Shown: positions 35,832-44,307 of the stretch, one piece after another
Layout of the letters: each line of letters opens with the position of its first letter
How positions within the stretch are numbered: the stretch's first letter is position 1
DNA from: LMUY01 sp964245075
Lineage (GTDB): Bacteria; Pseudomonadota; Alphaproteobacteria; Acetobacterales; Acetobacteraceae
Assembly: GCA_964245075.1 (NCBI GenBank)
Contig: CAXTLC010000032.1
Location: 1 to 51,688 of the forward strand
Reading direction: 5' to 3'
DNA length: 51,688 bases
Translations under genes and position numbers: made by a program
The notes under the pieces: model-generated
Databases searched by the model: none
Seen by the model: the letters and a program-made list of their open reading frames with translations, nothing else
What the model was told of the DNA's origin: nothing

Positions 35832-36676
35832 GAAGCGCGAGCCCACGCTTAGGCCGCGGGCTTGCCGCACTGCTGGGTGAGGAGCGTCGGTCGCACGAGC
35901 AAGAGGTGGCGCTCAAAGCGGTTCAACTGCTTGAACCAAGTCCGTTCCAACCCCGAAGCGCCATTCAGAACGCCGATCTGGAAGAACTCGCCTCGTCGAT
36001 CCGAACGCAGGGCATGTTGCAGCCGATCCTTGTGCGCCCGCACGGACATCAGGAAGGGCGGTTTCAAATCATTGCCGGCGAGCGGCGCTGGCGTGCCGCG
36101 ATGCTGGCCGGCCTTGCGGAAGTGCCCTGCTTCATCCGGTCGTTGTCCGACGCCGATGCGAGCGCAGCCGCCCTGGTGGAAAACCTCCAGCGTCAGGACC
36201 TGAACCCGATCGAGGAGGCCGAGGGTTTCCGCCGCCTCATCGAGGATTTCGGGCTGACCCAGGAGCGACTCGGCGCCGCAATCGGCAAATCGCGCAGCCA
36301 TGTGGCAAATGCGCTCCGGCTCTTGAACTTGCCAGACGGGGTTGTGGCCCATGTCCGGGGTGGAAGGCTGACGGCGGGCCACGCTCGTGCGGCACTCGCG
36401 TGTTCTGACCCGCTTTCCGCCGCCCAGACCATGATCGCGCAGTCCATGAGCGTGCGGCAGGCCGAGGCGCTGTCGTCAGCGTCAAGCGAAGCCAAGCCAG
36501 TCACGCGAAGGCCCGTTCCGACCGATCCCGATATTCACGCCGTAGAAGCCGACCTCGCAGGGCAGCTCGGCCTGCATGTTTCCATCAGCTTCAACGGCCG
36601 GGGTGGAACAATCAGCCTTCGCTACCGGTCGTTGGACCAATTGGACTACGTGGTCGCGAAGCTGGGCCGACCCTAG
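35828..36676 (+). CDS. parB: Chromosome partitioning protein ParB
   Basis: The 282-residue ParB has LGRGLAALLG at the N-terminus, the CTP-binding motif region with GERRWRAAMLAGL, ENLQRQDLNPIEEAEGF, the helix-turn-helix (about 140-170: LTQERLGAAIGKSRSHVANA) and a C-terminal dimerisation domain. It loads at parS and slides on DNA. The gene is convergent with holA, with only 6 bases between stops. Confidence 0.97.
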   Translation: MRSASPRLGRGLAALLGEERRSHEQEVALKAVQLLEPSPFQPRSAIQNADLEELASSIRTQGMLQPILVRPHGHQEGRFQIIAGERRWRAAMLAGLAEVPCFIRSLSDADASAAALVENLQRQDLNPIEEAEGFRRLIEDFGLTQERLGAAIGKSRSHVANALRLLNLPDGVVAHVRGGRLTAGHARAALACSDPLSAAQTMIAQSMSVRQAEALSSASSEAKPVTRRPVPTDPDIHAVEADLAGQLGLHVSISFNGRGGTISLRYRSLDQLDYVVAKLGRP

Positions 36677-36682
36677 GGCAGG

Positions 36683-37690
36683 CTAATGTGGCATGGTCCG
36701 CCAATTGGCGACGGTGGCGAGCAGCCGAGCGGCAATCGCCGAGTCGGGCGACGAAGCCCTTTTGCAAGCGATATCCGCGTCGTGCACGGCTTGTCCAAGC
36801 ACTGCCAGATCCTTGGCCGTCCAACGCCTCACCTCCTGCATGAAGCTTGCCATCTGCGATGGGTAAACCGGCGGCTGGAGCCGACGAGCGGCGTCCTCGA
36901 CCGGCTGACCGGAATCCATCGAAACGCGGACTTTCAGCAGCCGATGAAGCTCGTTGGACAGCACGGCCAAAAAGCCCGGTCCCGTCACGCCTTCACGGAT
37001 CAGCTCCTCGACCAGCGCGTCGCACGACGCCGCCTCTCCAGAGAACGCGGTGGATACCGCCATGCCGACGGATGCGTCCAGGTTCGTGGTGCAACATGCC
37101 TGCGCGTCCGCAAGGGACACCACACCCCCGTCGCTTCCATGGAGAACGAGCTTTTCCAGTTCCCGCCGCCGCCGGGCAGTGTCTCCCGCAAGTTCCGCCG
37201 AAAGGTAGGCAAGCGCGTCGGGCGTCAAACCCAGCCCTGCGTCCCGCATGACCCGAGTGATCTCCGACGCGACCGCGCTTTCGCGCTCCGGGTAGCAGGC
37301 GATTGCCGCCCAGTGAGGATGTGCCTCTATCGCCGTCCGGAGCTTTGAGCGCGGCGTCAGCAGCCCGGCTTCCAGGATCACCAACGCGTCGGCGCGATGG
37401 TCGCCGAGCTTGCCGAGTGTCCCAGCAAGACCGTCGACGGCATCTTGCACCCGGATCACCCGGCGACCACCGCCTAGCGCGATGCCGGTCACCTCGCCAG
37501 GCAATCGCCCGTGCTCCTCCCGCGTGAGAACGGTGAGCCGGAACGGGTCACTGGCCGAACCGAGAACGGCCCGCGTCGCCATTGCCACCCGGTCGCGGAC
37601 CAATCCCCCGTCCTCGCCGTAGAGCAGGATGCCGGCCCAGCGCGACGGGTCGTGCAACACCGTCGCGACCTGGCCGGAAGCGACCTTCAT
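36683..37690 (-). CDS. holA: DNA polymerase III subunit delta
   Basis: The 335-residue protein shows the HolA pattern: ILLYGEDGGLVRDRV near the N-terminus, LVILEAGLLTPRSKLRTAIE, LTPDALAYLSAELAGDTARRRRELEKL (in part), and a C-terminal helical domain. It is the clamp-loader subunit that opens the sliding clamp. It lies 4 bases after lptE in the order leuS-lptE-holA, which is conserved in proteobacteria. Confidence 0.9.
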   Translation of the reverse strand: MKVASGQVATVLHDPSRWAGILLYGEDGGLVRDRVAMATRAVLGSASDPFRLTVLTREEHGRLPGEVTGIALGGGRRVIRVQDAVDGLAGTLGKLGDHRADALVILEAGLLTPRSKLRTAIEAHPHWAAIACYPERESAVASEITRVMRDAGLGLTPDALAYLSAELAGDTARRRRELEKLVLHGSDGGVVSLADAQACCTTNLDASVGMAVSTAFSGEAASCDALVEELIREGVTGPGFLAVLSNELHRLLKVRVSMDSGQPVEDAARRLQPPVYPSQMASFMQEVRRWTAKDLAVLGQAVHDADIACKRASSPDSAIAARLLATVANWRTMPH

Positions 37691-37694
37691 TCGG

Positions 37695-38231
37695 TCAGGC
37701 AGAACCACGCCGGGCAAAGAAGGACGCGACTTGCAGCGTGATCTGGTCCGCGACATTCTCCGCGATCCGCCGTTGCACCGTCTCGCTCTCCAGATCCGCG
37801 GCGAAATACTGCTGATCGATGATGCTCAACCCGTCGATGGACCGGGCCACGCCGCTGGTGACGAGCGTGTTGGTGGTGTCCAGCGCCTTGAGCGACCAGG
37901 TCGCGGTGCCAATCTCCCGCAGCCGGGTCGGCGTCGTGTCCTGCTGTATGTTGATCGCGTCGGCAGCGATGCCAAAGCTGACCGAGAGGGTATAGCGCTT
38001 GGCCAGCGCCATCCCCGGTCCATCGAACCTTCGCTGCAGAGCCTGCCTCAGGAGCTGCCCGGGCCGCTCGGGTATCAGGCCCACGTCGATCGTGCCGAGC
38101 GCGGCCTGCGCCACGCTGGGATGGCCGTTCAGCTTTGCGTAGAGCGGGTGAAAGCCGCAGCCCGACAGAGCCAACAGCGCTGCCAGCAACAACGGCCGGC
38201 GGGCCGCATCCCTGATGTAGCGGCCCGTCAC
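37695..38231 (-). CDS. lptE: LPS-assembly lipoprotein LptE
   Basis: The 178-residue lipoprotein has lipobox LSGC and the LptE start GCGFHPLYAKLNG. The rest is a mixed alpha/beta domain ending RIAENVADQITLQVASFFARRG. With LptD it forms the outer-membrane LPS translocon. It overlaps the leuS stop (ATGA). Confidence 0.92.
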   Translation of the reverse strand: MTGRYIRDAARRPLLLAALLALSGCGFHPLYAKLNGHPSVAQAALGTIDVGLIPERPGQLLRQALQRRFDGPGMALAKRYTLSVSFGIAADAINIQQDTTPTRLREIGTATWSLKALDTTNTLVTSGVARSIDGLSIIDQQYFAADLESETVQRRIAENVADQITLQVASFFARRGSA

Positions 38232-40834
38232 GCTTTGTCCCCGACGACGAAGTTGACGACCCGGCCAGGCACATAGATCCGCTTGAGCACCGGCCGCCCA
38301 AGGAGCAGCCGGGCGACGTTCTCCTCAGCCGCCGCCGCCGCGATGACAGCGTCGGCGGACGCGTCCGCAGCAACCTGAAGCGTCGCGCGCAGCTTGCCGC
38401 CGACTTGCACGGCGACCGTCACCATCGTCTCGGCCAGCAGGGCCGGGTCCGCCTTGGGCCAACTCAGGTCCGGCAACACGGCACCGCCCGGGTGAAGCTT
38501 CGCTGCGATCTCGGCAGCCAGGTGGGGCGTCATCGGCGCAGCCAGCCGTGCGAAGATGTCCAGCACCTGCCTCAGGGTTCCGGCCGCTTCCGCCGAGGCC
38601 GCCCTGTGCGCATCGTGCAGCGCGTTCAGCAACTCGTGCAGCCGTGCAACGGCCACGTTGAAAGCGAAGTGGTCGAGCGCGTGGGTGACGCTGGCGATCG
38701 TGCGGTGCGCCGTCCGCAGCAGCGCGCTGTCTGCTTGCGGCGCAGCAGCAGGGCTGTCCCCGATCGCGAGCGCCAACCGGTGCACGCGTTGGAGGAAGCG
38801 GGACGCGCCGGCAATCCCCGTCTCGGTCCATTCCATGTCGCGTTCCGGCGGATTGTCAGACAGGACGAACCAGCGCGCCGTGTCCGCTCCGTAGCGTGCG
38901 ATGATCTCCTGCAAGCCGACCGTGTTGCGCTTGGATTTGGACATCTTGTCGGTCGCACTCACCGTCACGGCGCTGCCGGTCGCCGTCTCCACGACCGCGC
39001 CGTCCGAACCGGGCCCGACCTCCGCCGGGTGCAGCCATCGTCCGTCAGCCGCGCGGTAGCTCGCGTGCGTCACCATGCCCTGGGTGAACAGCCCGGCGAA
39101 CGGCTCGTTCACCTCCACCATCCCCGCGTCCCGCATCGCCCGGGTGAAGAAGCGGGCATACAGCAGGTGCAGGATCGCGTGGTCTATGCCGCCGACATAC
39201 TGGTCCACCGGCAACCAGTGCGCGGCAGCCTCGGAGGATACGGGCTCCTCGGCGGTGGGACTACAGAACCGGGCAAAGTACCAGGAACTGTCGACGAAGG
39301 TGTCCAGCGTATCCGTTTCCCGTTCCGCCCGGCCACCGCAGCGGGGGCACTCCGTCACGCGCCAGGCATCGTGCCGATCGAGCGGGTTGCCCGGCCGCTT
39401 GAAATCCACATCCTCCGGCAGGATCACGGGCAAGGCGGACTCTGGCAGCGGCACCACGCCGCACGCCGGGCAGTGCACCACCGGGATCGGACAGCCCCAG
39501 TAGCGCTGGCGGCTCACGCCCCAGTCGCGCAAGCGCCAGTTCTCGACCGCTTCGCCCTGCCCGGAGGCGGCAAGGCGGCGGATCACCTCCACCATTCCCT
39601 GCGCCGTCGTCAGGCCATCGAGGAACGACGAGTTCATCAGCGTGCCCGGGCCGTCGTACGCCTTGGCGCCGACGCCGAACGTCGCCGCAACCTCGCCCGG
39701 CGGCAGGACGACGGGCACCGCCGGCAGGTGGTACTTGCGGGCGAAATCGAGATCCCGCTGGTCGCCGCACGGACAGCCGAAGATGGCGCCCGTGCCGTAC
39801 TCCATCAGCACGAAGTTCGCGATCCAAACCGGAACGGAGCGGCCCGTGAACGGATGGCGCACCGCCAACCCGGTGTCGAACCCCTTCTTCTCGGCCGACT
39901 CGATCGCCGCCTCGCTGGTGCCCATCGCGCGGCATTCCGCGACGAAGGCGGCAGCCCCCGCATTGGCTGCGGCCACCGCGGCGGCAACGGGATGTTCCGG
40001 CGCCACGGCCAGGAAGGACATGCCGAACAACGTGTCCGGCCGGGTGGTATAGACCTCTATCTCTTCCGAGCCGGCCACCGCCTCCACCAGCGCGAACCGG
40101 ACCCTTGCTCCTTCGCTGCGGCCGATCCACTTCGATTGCATGAGCCGGACACGTTCCGGCCAGCGGTCCAGCCCATCCAGCGCGGCCAGGAGCGCCGGCG
40201 CCTGCTTGGTGATGCGGAACACCCACTGCGCGAGCTGCCGCTTCTCGACGGGAGCGCCTGAACGCCAGCCGCGGCCATCCACCACCTGCTCGTTCGCCAG
40301 CACCGTCCCGTCCACCGGGTCCCAGTTGACCCAGCTCAGCTTGCGGTCGACCAGGCCCATGCGGTGGAAGGCGAGGAAAAGCTTCTGTTGCTGGCCGTAA
40401 TAGGCCGGGTCGCAGGTGGCGAACTCCCGCGACCAGTCCAGCGAGAAGCCCATGGATTGCAACTCGGCGCGCATCGCGGCGATGTTGCGCCAGGTCCATT
40501 CGGCCGGGTGCAGGCCACGCTCCCTGGCCGCATTCTCCGCCGGCAAGCCGAAAGCGTCCCATCCCATCGGATGCAGCACGTTGTAGCCGCAAGCGCGCTT
40601 GTACCGGGCGACCACGTCGCCGAGCGTGTAGTTGCGGACGTGGCCGACGTGGATGCTGCCGCTCGGATACGGGAACATCTCAAGCACGTAGTATTTCGGC
40701 CTGCCGTCCGTGGGAACGTCCTCGACGCGGAACGCCCCGGTTTCGTCCCACAGGCGCTGCCAGCGCGCCTCGATGGCGGCGAAATCGTACCCCGGGCTGC
40801 GATCGGCGGCGGAGATGACTGGTTGGTCCTGCAT
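38228..40834 (-). CDS. leuS: Leucyl-tRNA synthetase
   Basis: The 868-residue enzyme has the HIGH-like motif PYPSGSIHVGHVRNYTLGDV (about 56-75) and KMSKS in SATDKMSKSKRNTV. It has the editing domain (EVYTTRPDTLFGMSFLAVAPEH, in part) and the leucine-specific C-terminal segment. The start ATG at 40834 fits the family (MQDQPVISAADRSPGYDF). The 194-base gap upstream to the DUF3576 gene has no recognised features. Confidence 0.97.
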   Translation of the reverse strand: MQDQPVISAADRSPGYDFAAIEARWQRLWDETGAFRVEDVPTDGRPKYYVLEMFPYPSGSIHVGHVRNYTLGDVVARYKRACGYNVLHPMGWDAFGLPAENAARERGLHPAEWTWRNIAAMRAELQSMGFSLDWSREFATCDPAYYGQQQKLFLAFHRMGLVDRKLSWVNWDPVDGTVLANEQVVDGRGWRSGAPVEKRQLAQWVFRITKQAPALLAALDGLDRWPERVRLMQSKWIGRSEGARVRFALVEAVAGSEEIEVYTTRPDTLFGMSFLAVAPEHPVAAAVAAANAGAAAFVAECRAMGTSEAAIESAEKKGFDTGLAVRHPFTGRSVPVWIANFVLMEYGTGAIFGCPCGDQRDLDFARKYHLPAVPVVLPPGEVAATFGVGAKAYDGPGTLMNSSFLDGLTTAQGMVEVIRRLAASGQGEAVENWRLRDWGVSRQRYWGCPIPVVHCPACGVVPLPESALPVILPEDVDFKRPGNPLDRHDAWRVTECPRCGGRAERETDTLDTFVDSSWYFARFCSPTAEEPVSSEAAAHWLPVDQYVGGIDHAILHLLYARFFTRAMRDAGMVEVNEPFAGLFTQGMVTHASYRAADGRWLHPAEVGPGSDGAVVETATGSAVTVSATDKMSKSKRNTVGLQEIIARYGADTARWFVLSDNPPERDMEWTETGIAGASRFLQRVHRLALAIGDSPAAAPQADSALLRTAHRTIASVTHALDHFAFNVAVARLHELLNALHDAHRAASAEAAGTLRQVLDIFARLAAPMTPHLAAEIAAKLHPGGAVLPDLSWPKADPALLAETMVTVAVQVGGKLRATLQVAADASADAVIAAAAAEENVARLLLGRPVLKRIYVPGRVVNFVVGDKA

Positions 40835-41028
40835 TCGTGGCTCACACCCTCAAGCGATGTCTTGCCAAGGCCTGATCTCGGCATCCACGGCGCCCCCGGG
40901 CGAAGCATCGGCGGGCTGCGACAAACGCCGCGGGACAGCCTGGGCTGCGTCAACCCTGCGTATGGCAAGGCCGGACCCCGCCATGACGCTAGGGGCGGGG
41001 CCGTGCAACGCGGCCCGGCGGCAGTGGG

Positions 41029-41565
41029 TCACTGGCTGGCGGTCTGCGCCCTCAGTTCGCGCGCCCGCGCCAGCACCTTGTTCTCGATCTCGCCCGTCGT
41101 GGTCTGGCTGACGGCGGCGTCCGTCCATTGGCCATTCTGCTGCACCTGCCGGAATATCGACACCCGGACGCCGTCGGCCCGCAACTGCCGGCCGAGGATG
41201 TAGGCGGTCGCCTTGAACCGCTCCCCTGCGGCGGAGGGGGGCTGGTACCAGTCGGTGATGATGACGCCGCCGAACGGGTCCGCCGAAGCCAGCGGCATGA
41301 AGGCCAGCGTGTCGAGCGCGCCGCGCCACAGGTATGCGTTGACCCCGAGGGCGCTTCCGTCGCCGTCACGGCGGCTGTTGCCGCTGCCCTTGCCCACGCC
41401 GAAGACCAGCCCCTGGTCGCCGGCCAGCTTGCCGCGGTCACCTTTGGTCCGGTAATCATTGTACTCGCTGTCCGCCACGGGCCGAACGTTCGGATTCCCC
41501 TCGCATGCCGAAAGCCCGAGCAGGCCGGCCGCGAGGGCAAGGAAGGCAAGTCGGCGAGCGTGCAT
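41029..41565 (-). CDS. DUF3576 lipoprotein
   Basis: The 178-residue lipoprotein has lipobox LSAC (Cys21: GLLGLSACEGNPN) and the DUF3576 pattern: LGVNAYLWRGALDTLAFMPL, then ADPFGGVIITDWY and RFKATAYILGRQLRADGVRVS (in part). The function is unknown. Gene order DUF3576-leuS-lptE-holA is common in alphaproteobacteria and suggests an envelope role. Confidence 0.88.
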   Translation of the reverse strand: MHARRLAFLALAAGLLGLSACEGNPNVRPVADSEYNDYRTKGDRGKLAGDQGLVFGVGKGSGNSRRDGDGSALGVNAYLWRGALDTLAFMPLASADPFGGVIITDWYQPPSAAGERFKATAYILGRQLRADGVRVSIFRQVQQNGQWTDAAVSQTTTGEIENKVLARARELRAQTASQ

Positions 41566-41663
41566 CGGAAACCCTGTGAAAGACGCCGAGCAGATACAGC
41601 GGTCGCTCTCCTTACCGTGTGTCCGCCGCCTCGCCAAGGGTTGCGACGCGCCCCCAAACGAAG

Positions 41664-41691
41664 ACGGGCGGCAGATTGCTCTGCCGCCCGT
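41664..41691 (-). terminator. Strong hairpin after the porin gene
   Basis: A perfect 11-bp stem, ACGGGCGGCAG (41664-41674) with CTGCCGCCCGT (41681-41691), and a 6-base loop, begins 24 bases past the porin stop. On the minus strand it is followed by CTTCGTTTG, a weakly T-rich tail. It is a probable intrinsic terminator. Confidence 0.75.
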
Positions 41692-41715
41692 TCCCACGCC
41701 GCCAGATAGGCTGTT

Positions 41716-43194
41716 TCACCAAGCGAAGGAGGTGCCCACCGCGTACACCGTTCCGGTGGTCTTGTTGTTGAGCGGGTTGTTGGACTGGCCGGACAGGAAG
41801 TTGTAGCCAGCCTGCCGCCGCGCTTCCCAGATCTGCTCCAGGTAGATCGAGACGCCGGGCGCCAGCGAGTAGGTGCCGCCCGAGGCGATGCCCTGCTCCA
41901 TACGCTGCCCGCCGCGCGTGCCGCCGGCCAGCCCGCCGAAGGTGGTGCGGTTGGTCGCGGTCTGCTGGTCACCCTCGGTGAAGGAGCGCAGGTAGTGCGC
42001 GCCGACGATGACCGGCCCGATGGTGTAGGTCGCGCCTGCGATGAAGGCGCTCGCATTCGGTTGACCGCGCGCGATCAGGGCCGAGGCGCCACCAGCAGCG
42101 GTGTTGTAGCGCCCGTATTGATAGTTGCCGCCGACCGAGAAGCCGCCATAGGTCAGCACCAGGCCGAAGTCGCCGACGCTCAGGTCCTCCAAGCGGTAGT
42201 GCCTCGGGTTTGTCGTGGAGCCGGCGACGCCGCTGTCCTGCACCCGCCCCGATCCGTCATAGGACGCGGTTGCCGCGATGCCGACGGGGCCGAAGGTGCC
42301 GCGGTACCGGATCAGCGCTTCGTAGGTGTTGCGGCGGCGCTGCACGTCGTTGGTGGAGGTGGAGGACAGGAAGTTGCATCCGACGGACGCCACGGCGGGT
42401 CCGCTCGCGATGAACTGGCCGGGGCCGGCCGTTGCGCCGCATTCGTTCGCGTCGCCGCCGACAGAAGCCGTGCTCGGCTCGAAGGACACGCCGCCGTCGA
42501 AGCCGTAGAACTGCGGCGAAAGGTAAACCGCCTTGTTGGTGGAGTAGAGGGCGCCCTGGTCGGCAAACGGGAAGTTGACCGTGTTGACGCCGTTGAGGAA
42601 GCCGAACGGCACGTCACCGTCGAGACCGCCCGAGTTGAAGTTTTCGAAGGTTCCGGTCAGGTACAAGCTTCCGGGCTGGTCGGACGCGCCGAGCCGTATC
42701 GTCCCGAACCGGTCCGTGCCGAGATAGCCCCACTCACGGCGGATGTAGAACAGGCCCTGCTTGCCGTTCTGCCCACCGGGAGAGCCGAACACGCCGCCAC
42801 CGGCGCCGTAGTTGTTGTCCTGCCGGAACTCCGCCGAGGCGCCGTACTTCAGCCCGTTCGCGGCGACGCCGTCGAAGCCGGGGTATAGCCGCAGGTAGTT
42901 GATGAAGCCGTAGTTGGCTTCCTTGTTGATGCCGGCGCTCGTGGAGTTCGCCGTCACGGTCGAGGCACTGGTGCTCGCGGCGGAGGCGGGGTTCGCAGCG
43001 ACGGTGTGATCCGAGCCGTTGTTGCTGACCTCGCCGGCGTAGAACCGGAAGCGGCCGTTCAGGCGGACCGTGACCTGGCCCGGCGTCGGGAAGGCCTGGC
43101 CGTCCGTGTCGTCGACGATCTGGGCGTCGGCGTAGGACGCCGCCCCCATCGAGGCGCCTAGTGCGGCCACCGTGGCCAACAGGAGCTTGCGCAT
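41716..43194 (-). CDS. Outer-membrane porin (alphaproteobacterial type)
   Basis: The 492-residue protein has a signal peptide (MRKLLLATVAALGASMGAASYADA) and a Gly/Asn/Tyr-rich mature part with many alternating beta strands. Typical segments are VRLNGRFRFYAGEV near the start, WGYLGTDRFGTIRLGASDQ and the last residues ending GTSFAW, with a terminal aromatic as in porins. It should form a 16-strand trimeric channel. The ATG at 43194 is chosen because AGGAGG lies directly before it; another ATG 15 bases upstream lacks this. Confidence 0.9.
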   Translation of the reverse strand: MRKLLLATVAALGASMGAASYADAQIVDDTDGQAFPTPGQVTVRLNGRFRFYAGEVSNNGSDHTVAANPASAASTSASTVTANSTSAGINKEANYGFINYLRLYPGFDGVAANGLKYGASAEFRQDNNYGAGGGVFGSPGGQNGKQGLFYIRREWGYLGTDRFGTIRLGASDQPGSLYLTGTFENFNSGGLDGDVPFGFLNGVNTVNFPFADQGALYSTNKAVYLSPQFYGFDGGVSFEPSTASVGGDANECGATAGPGQFIASGPAVASVGCNFLSSTSTNDVQRRRNTYEALIRYRGTFGPVGIAATASYDGSGRVQDSGVAGSTTNPRHYRLEDLSVGDFGLVLTYGGFSVGGNYQYGRYNTAAGGASALIARGQPNASAFIAGATYTIGPVIVGAHYLRSFTEGDQQTATNRTTFGGLAGGTRGGQRMEQGIASGGTYSLAPGVSIYLEQIWEARRQAGYNFLSGQSNNPLNNKTTGTVYAVGTSFAW

Positions 43195-43476
43195 GAAGTA
43201 CCTCCTCATATCACCGGAGCACCGGCAGAATTACAGGGCCCGCCTCGAGGGGGAACCCGCCTGCCACAAGGCAGAGCGGGCGCGCATCCGACGGGGCGGG
43301 GCAGCCAGACCTGGACACAATATTGCTTCCATGTTGGAAATCTCGCAATCCGGTGATCTCGCCCGACATGGCAATCGCGAAACACTGTGTCCACATCGCC
43401 ACATGACGCACTGCCGCGCCCTTGCGACGCCTGCTTCGCTCCCCAGCTAGTGCTGCCACGTCAGCCGGAGCCGCCA

Positions 43477-44157
43477 ATGCCTGGCCTGCCCCCGATCGCG
43501 GACAGCCTGCAAAACATCCGTGACCGCATCGGCGAAGCCGCGCTGGCTGCTGGCCGCCGCCCCGAGGACGTCACGCTCGTCGCCGTGTCGAAGACGCATG
43601 GCGCGGACGCGGTGGAGGCGGCTATCGCCGCTGGGCAGTTCGTATTCGGCGAGAACCGCGTGCAGGAGGCCGAAGCGAAGTTTCCCGCGCTCCGCCGGGC
43701 GACGGACCGGCTGCGGCTCCACCTGATCGGCCCGTTGCAGACCAACAAGGTTCAGGACGCCATGGCGGTGGCCGACGTGATCGAGACGCTGGACCGCCCC
43801 CGCCTGGCCAACGCGCTCGCGGCGGCGCACGAGAAGGGGGGACGCCTGCCCCGGTTGCTGGTGCAGGTGAACGTCGGCGAGGAGCCGCAGAAGGCGGGCG
43901 TCGCGCCGAGGGACGCGGACAGCTTCATCCGTGATTGCCAGGCCCGCTTTGCCGACCACCTAGTCGGGCTGATGTGCATCCCGCCGTTCAACGAGGACCC
44001 CGGCCGCCATTTCGACGCGCTGGCGAACATGGCGGCCCGGCATGGCCTGCCCGTGGTGTCCATGGGCATGTCCGGGGATTACGAGGCTGCGGTCCGCCAC
44101 GGGGCAACGCACGTCCGCGTCGGAAGCGCCATCTTCGGCGCCCGCCCGGCGGCCTGA
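43477..44157 (+). CDS. YggS/PROSC family PLP-binding protein
   Basis: The 226-residue protein has the PLP Lys in VTLVAVSKTHGADAV, FGENRVQEAEAKF, LHLIGPLQTNKVQ, VQVNVGEEPQKAG and SMGMSGDYEAAVRHGATHVRVG (in part). The family keeps PLP and amino-acid pools balanced. The ATG at 43477 is supported by CGGAG upstream. It is divergent from the porin. Confidence 0.93.
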   Translation: MPGLPPIADSLQNIRDRIGEAALAAGRRPEDVTLVAVSKTHGADAVEAAIAAGQFVFGENRVQEAEAKFPALRRATDRLRLHLIGPLQTNKVQDAMAVADVIETLDRPRLANALAAAHEKGGRLPRLLVQVNVGEEPQKAGVAPRDADSFIRDCQARFADHLVGLMCIPPFNEDPGRHFDALANMAARHGLPVVSMGMSGDYEAAVRHGATHVRVGSAIFGARPAA

Positions 44158-44307
44158 CGGGGCGGCTGACCACGGGCGATCGCCCTCGCGCTGACGCAGG
44201 GTTGCCTTGAACTCCACCGGGCGGTCCTGCTTTATCCCGCTTTGATCTCTGGCCATGGGCGGCGCCGCTGCGCGCCCGAGCCTGCCCGAGCCTAACGGAG
44301 TGGTAGA

